From Fistulifera solaris (lineage: Eukaryota; Bacillariophyta; Bacillariophyceae; Naviculales; Stauroneidaceae), in contig AP026164.1 in assembly GCA_030295235.1 (NCBI GenBank), positions 1-64,000 on the forward strand: 64,000 nucleotides of DNA, written 5' to 3'. The position numbers and the translations under genes are program-made. This document shows, one piece after another, positions 62,194 to 64,000 of the stretch. The notes beneath the pieces are model-generated. The model saw nothing but the letters and a program-made list of their open reading frames with translations, searched no databases and had not been told where the DNA came from. Within the stretch, counting starts at the first letter, position 1. Every line of letters starts with the position of its first letter.

Positions 62194-64000
62194 TCAGATT
62201 AGAAAAGACTTTTCGGTCATTGACTCTAGAAGAAGTATGCGAGTGCCTTCGAACATGATACTGCGGACGGAACAATCCCATCCAACCCGATCCTCGAGTC
62301 TCGACTTTAGATTCGCAAACGCCTGAGCTGATCTTTGTTTGGCGCTTTGCGCATTCATGGCGACAAGGATCTCAGCGGCAGGTTCCAGAACAACTACATC
62401 AGCTGCGTCGCCATTTTCAGTTTCAATACAGAGACCAAGGCGATAGTAGTAGCTGTCATCGTCGGCCTTTGTAAGGATCTTGTCTATCGACGAAATGCTT
62501 GACAAAGAGGGAATAAGATTTTTGAGAAACACGCGGCCTGTAAAAACTCCATCGTCGTACGATGTAAGCAACTCTTGAAGCGACTTCGTTTGAAAAGAGA
62601 CATTGGAGCGGAAATCGGCACATCGCCGTTTTCAATTTCTAGCTGCTCAAGGGGGAAGGATCCCGCTTTCCGCGTTTCGTTCTTCACCACGGCGCGCATC
62701 ATGTTTTTTCAATAGATCTATTACCTCGAAGCAATCGTCAGGTATTGGCGTCACGTGCGTTACACCTCTACTGTAGGCAACCGTTAAGCAGGTCAATTGC
62801 TTGTAAAGTATATTGTCATCCCAGGCATTCCGCAAGCGAAGGAAAGTTCCGGGTTGCAAGTCTTTAATCTGTTCCCAATGAGGATCTTCCCAAATAGCAA
62901 CATTCACCACTCGACCCGTTATTTGAGTTGGGGGGTCAAGACCCGATTTGCGACAAGCAGCTGCTAGTCGAGTTAAAACTTCAGGTGAGGGGTCGCCATT
63001 CTCGTTCTGTTCATCAACTGGGTTCGGATCCGAAATAGGAATTCCGGTTCCGTCCCAAACACGCAAAAATCCCCTAGGAACATTGCCAATCAAGTCTCCC
63101 GCTGGCATTGGATAGACTCCAGTAATCATAACAGAAAAGTCGCCCTTGAATCCAGATGAGAGTGTCAAGGACTCTTGTGGGACATGCAGATTCGACAATG
63201 TGCACTGGTATTGGCTTCGCAGGGACGGGAAGTTACGCTACCATGTTGAAACGCGATATGTTAGACGATATTATGATCAAAGAACAACCATAGACTCATC
63301 GATCAACAAAATAGTTTCCACGAACCTGTCTCTCTTGACCCCAAAGCCAGAGTCGTTCCATTTCCTTTTTTTCACTCTCTGTCGTCTCGGTATTTTGACT
63401 GGCGACATACGTCCATTCCCACACACCCTCACTTTGTTCTTCTTTCCGACAAACTAGAAAAGAGCTTTGCTTCAGTCCAGTCAGTTGTACATTGCCTTTG
63501 AATTTCTTCACTTCTAGTCGATGCATCCGAATCACGTCACCGGCGAGCCGAACATGTGGGAAATGATGCTTTCCGATACCAAAAATATTTATTGAAATGG
63601 ACTGCGGTTCATCGTCCACGTTGCTTGGTGCAATGCTTTCATCTATCAAACTGACAGTCATCATCCAATCTGATTCTTTGAGCTGCCGCGCTGGCGTAAA
63701 AGACAGGACTACCGCCATCACATCACACAAGCATTTCTCACTTCGATCTCCCGCATGAATACTTTGATAGCTTTCGTACTCGGCATCCAAATCGCTCTAT
63801 GAACAGAAACGAAATAAACTATCGTGAGTATATAGTTGTAGGAATGCATAGAATGCGAAATCGTCGAATCAGCACTTACAAGTTTGATGTAGGTAGAATC
63901 CGATTGCGATACAAGCTTTAAGGGTCGCTGCTCGGCCAAGTCACAAAATGGACTGTCTTCGATTCTAACAGGCTCTACATTGACACCATGCTCTTGACAC
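62194..64000 (-). CDS. POT1-like telomere protein (OB folds), 5' end outside the window
   Basis: POT1 binds single-stranded telomeric DNA. The visible product has an OB fold (DVMAVVLSFTPARQLKESDW, INIFGIGKHHFPHVRLAGDV, RMHRLEVKKFKGNVQLTG) resembling the Telo_bind domain. A second OB-like fold follows (GDFSVMITGVYPMPAGDLIG, RGFLRVWDGTGIPISD, QPGTFLRLRNAWDDNILYKQ), then a third, less typical one (DGVFTGRVFLKNLIPSLSSI, WDCSVRSIMFEGTRILLLES). An 83-nt intron (63797-63879, GTAAGT...CATAG) joins STYIKL to SDLDAEYE in phase, and a second intron lies in about 63199-63295 with uncertain borders. Near 62655 (run of five G on the plus strand) and 62593 (four A) the frame shifts by one base. The assignment rests on OB-fold order and short motifs; replication-protein-A-like proteins are the main alternative. 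Confidence 0.72.

Overview
The window reads as nuclear DNA of a stramenopile alga, most likely a diatom. Genes stand alone on both strands, introns are few and short (74-146 nt, GTAAGT or GTACGT to AG), and the gene content is plainly eukaryotic (CCT1, Ssu72, IRE1, POT1-like, importin alpha, 20S proteasome subunits). Algal pointers are an APS reductase of the cluster-free APR-B kind, a small secreted protein with an ASAFAP-like plastid junction, and secretory-type presequences on proteasome and deubiquitinase genes. I cannot name the species. No rRNA, tRNA or CRISPR array was found.

Layout. 0.8-20 kb is gene-rich: a small presequence protein, Ssu72, an AhpD-like protein, a TPR / PDK1-like kinase / dead phosphoesterase fusion, a protein with six CXXC zinc fingers, CCT1, a VWA protein, an apyrase and an ER thioredoxin/PDI protein. 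20.7-33.7 kb is a decayed, repeat-rich island: two inverted copies of an importin-alpha fragment bracket a broken Nup50/RanBD gene, 1-kb direct repeats, a 345-bp tandem duplication and two minisatellite arrays. 34-64 kb is gene-rich again: two proteasome beta subunits, PI31 and a ubiquitin C-terminal hydrolase; two neighbouring PAPS/APS reductase-like genes; an EF-hand protein, mitochondrial bL27, an ankyrin protein and a glyoxalase-like protein; a large unrecognised protein; an IRE1-like sensor with a C-terminal CCCH finger; and, running off the right edge, a POT1-like telomere protein.

Themes. Four genes concern ubiquitin/proteasome proteolysis (34.0, 42.7, 59.7 and 60.7 kb). Three of them carry an N-terminal hydrophobic presequence that cytosolic versions lack; this fits import into the periplastidal compartment or another secretory-derived space. 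ER proteostasis is represented by the PDI-like protein and IRE1, and sulfate assimilation by the reductase pair.

Reading quality. More than a dozen otherwise convincing genes are split by single-base shifts, nearly all in or beside homopolymer runs. I read these mainly as uncorrected base-calling errors and describe each gene as one locus, noting where the frame changes. The importin and Nup50 copies differ: they also carry truncation, a 4-base insertion or a stop codon, and look truly decayed.

The most unusual items are the six-CXXC protein, the IRE1-CCCH fusion, the kinase fusion, the presequence-bearing proteasome genes, and three minisatellite arrays built on one palindromic core (CCAGA-N3-TCTGG).
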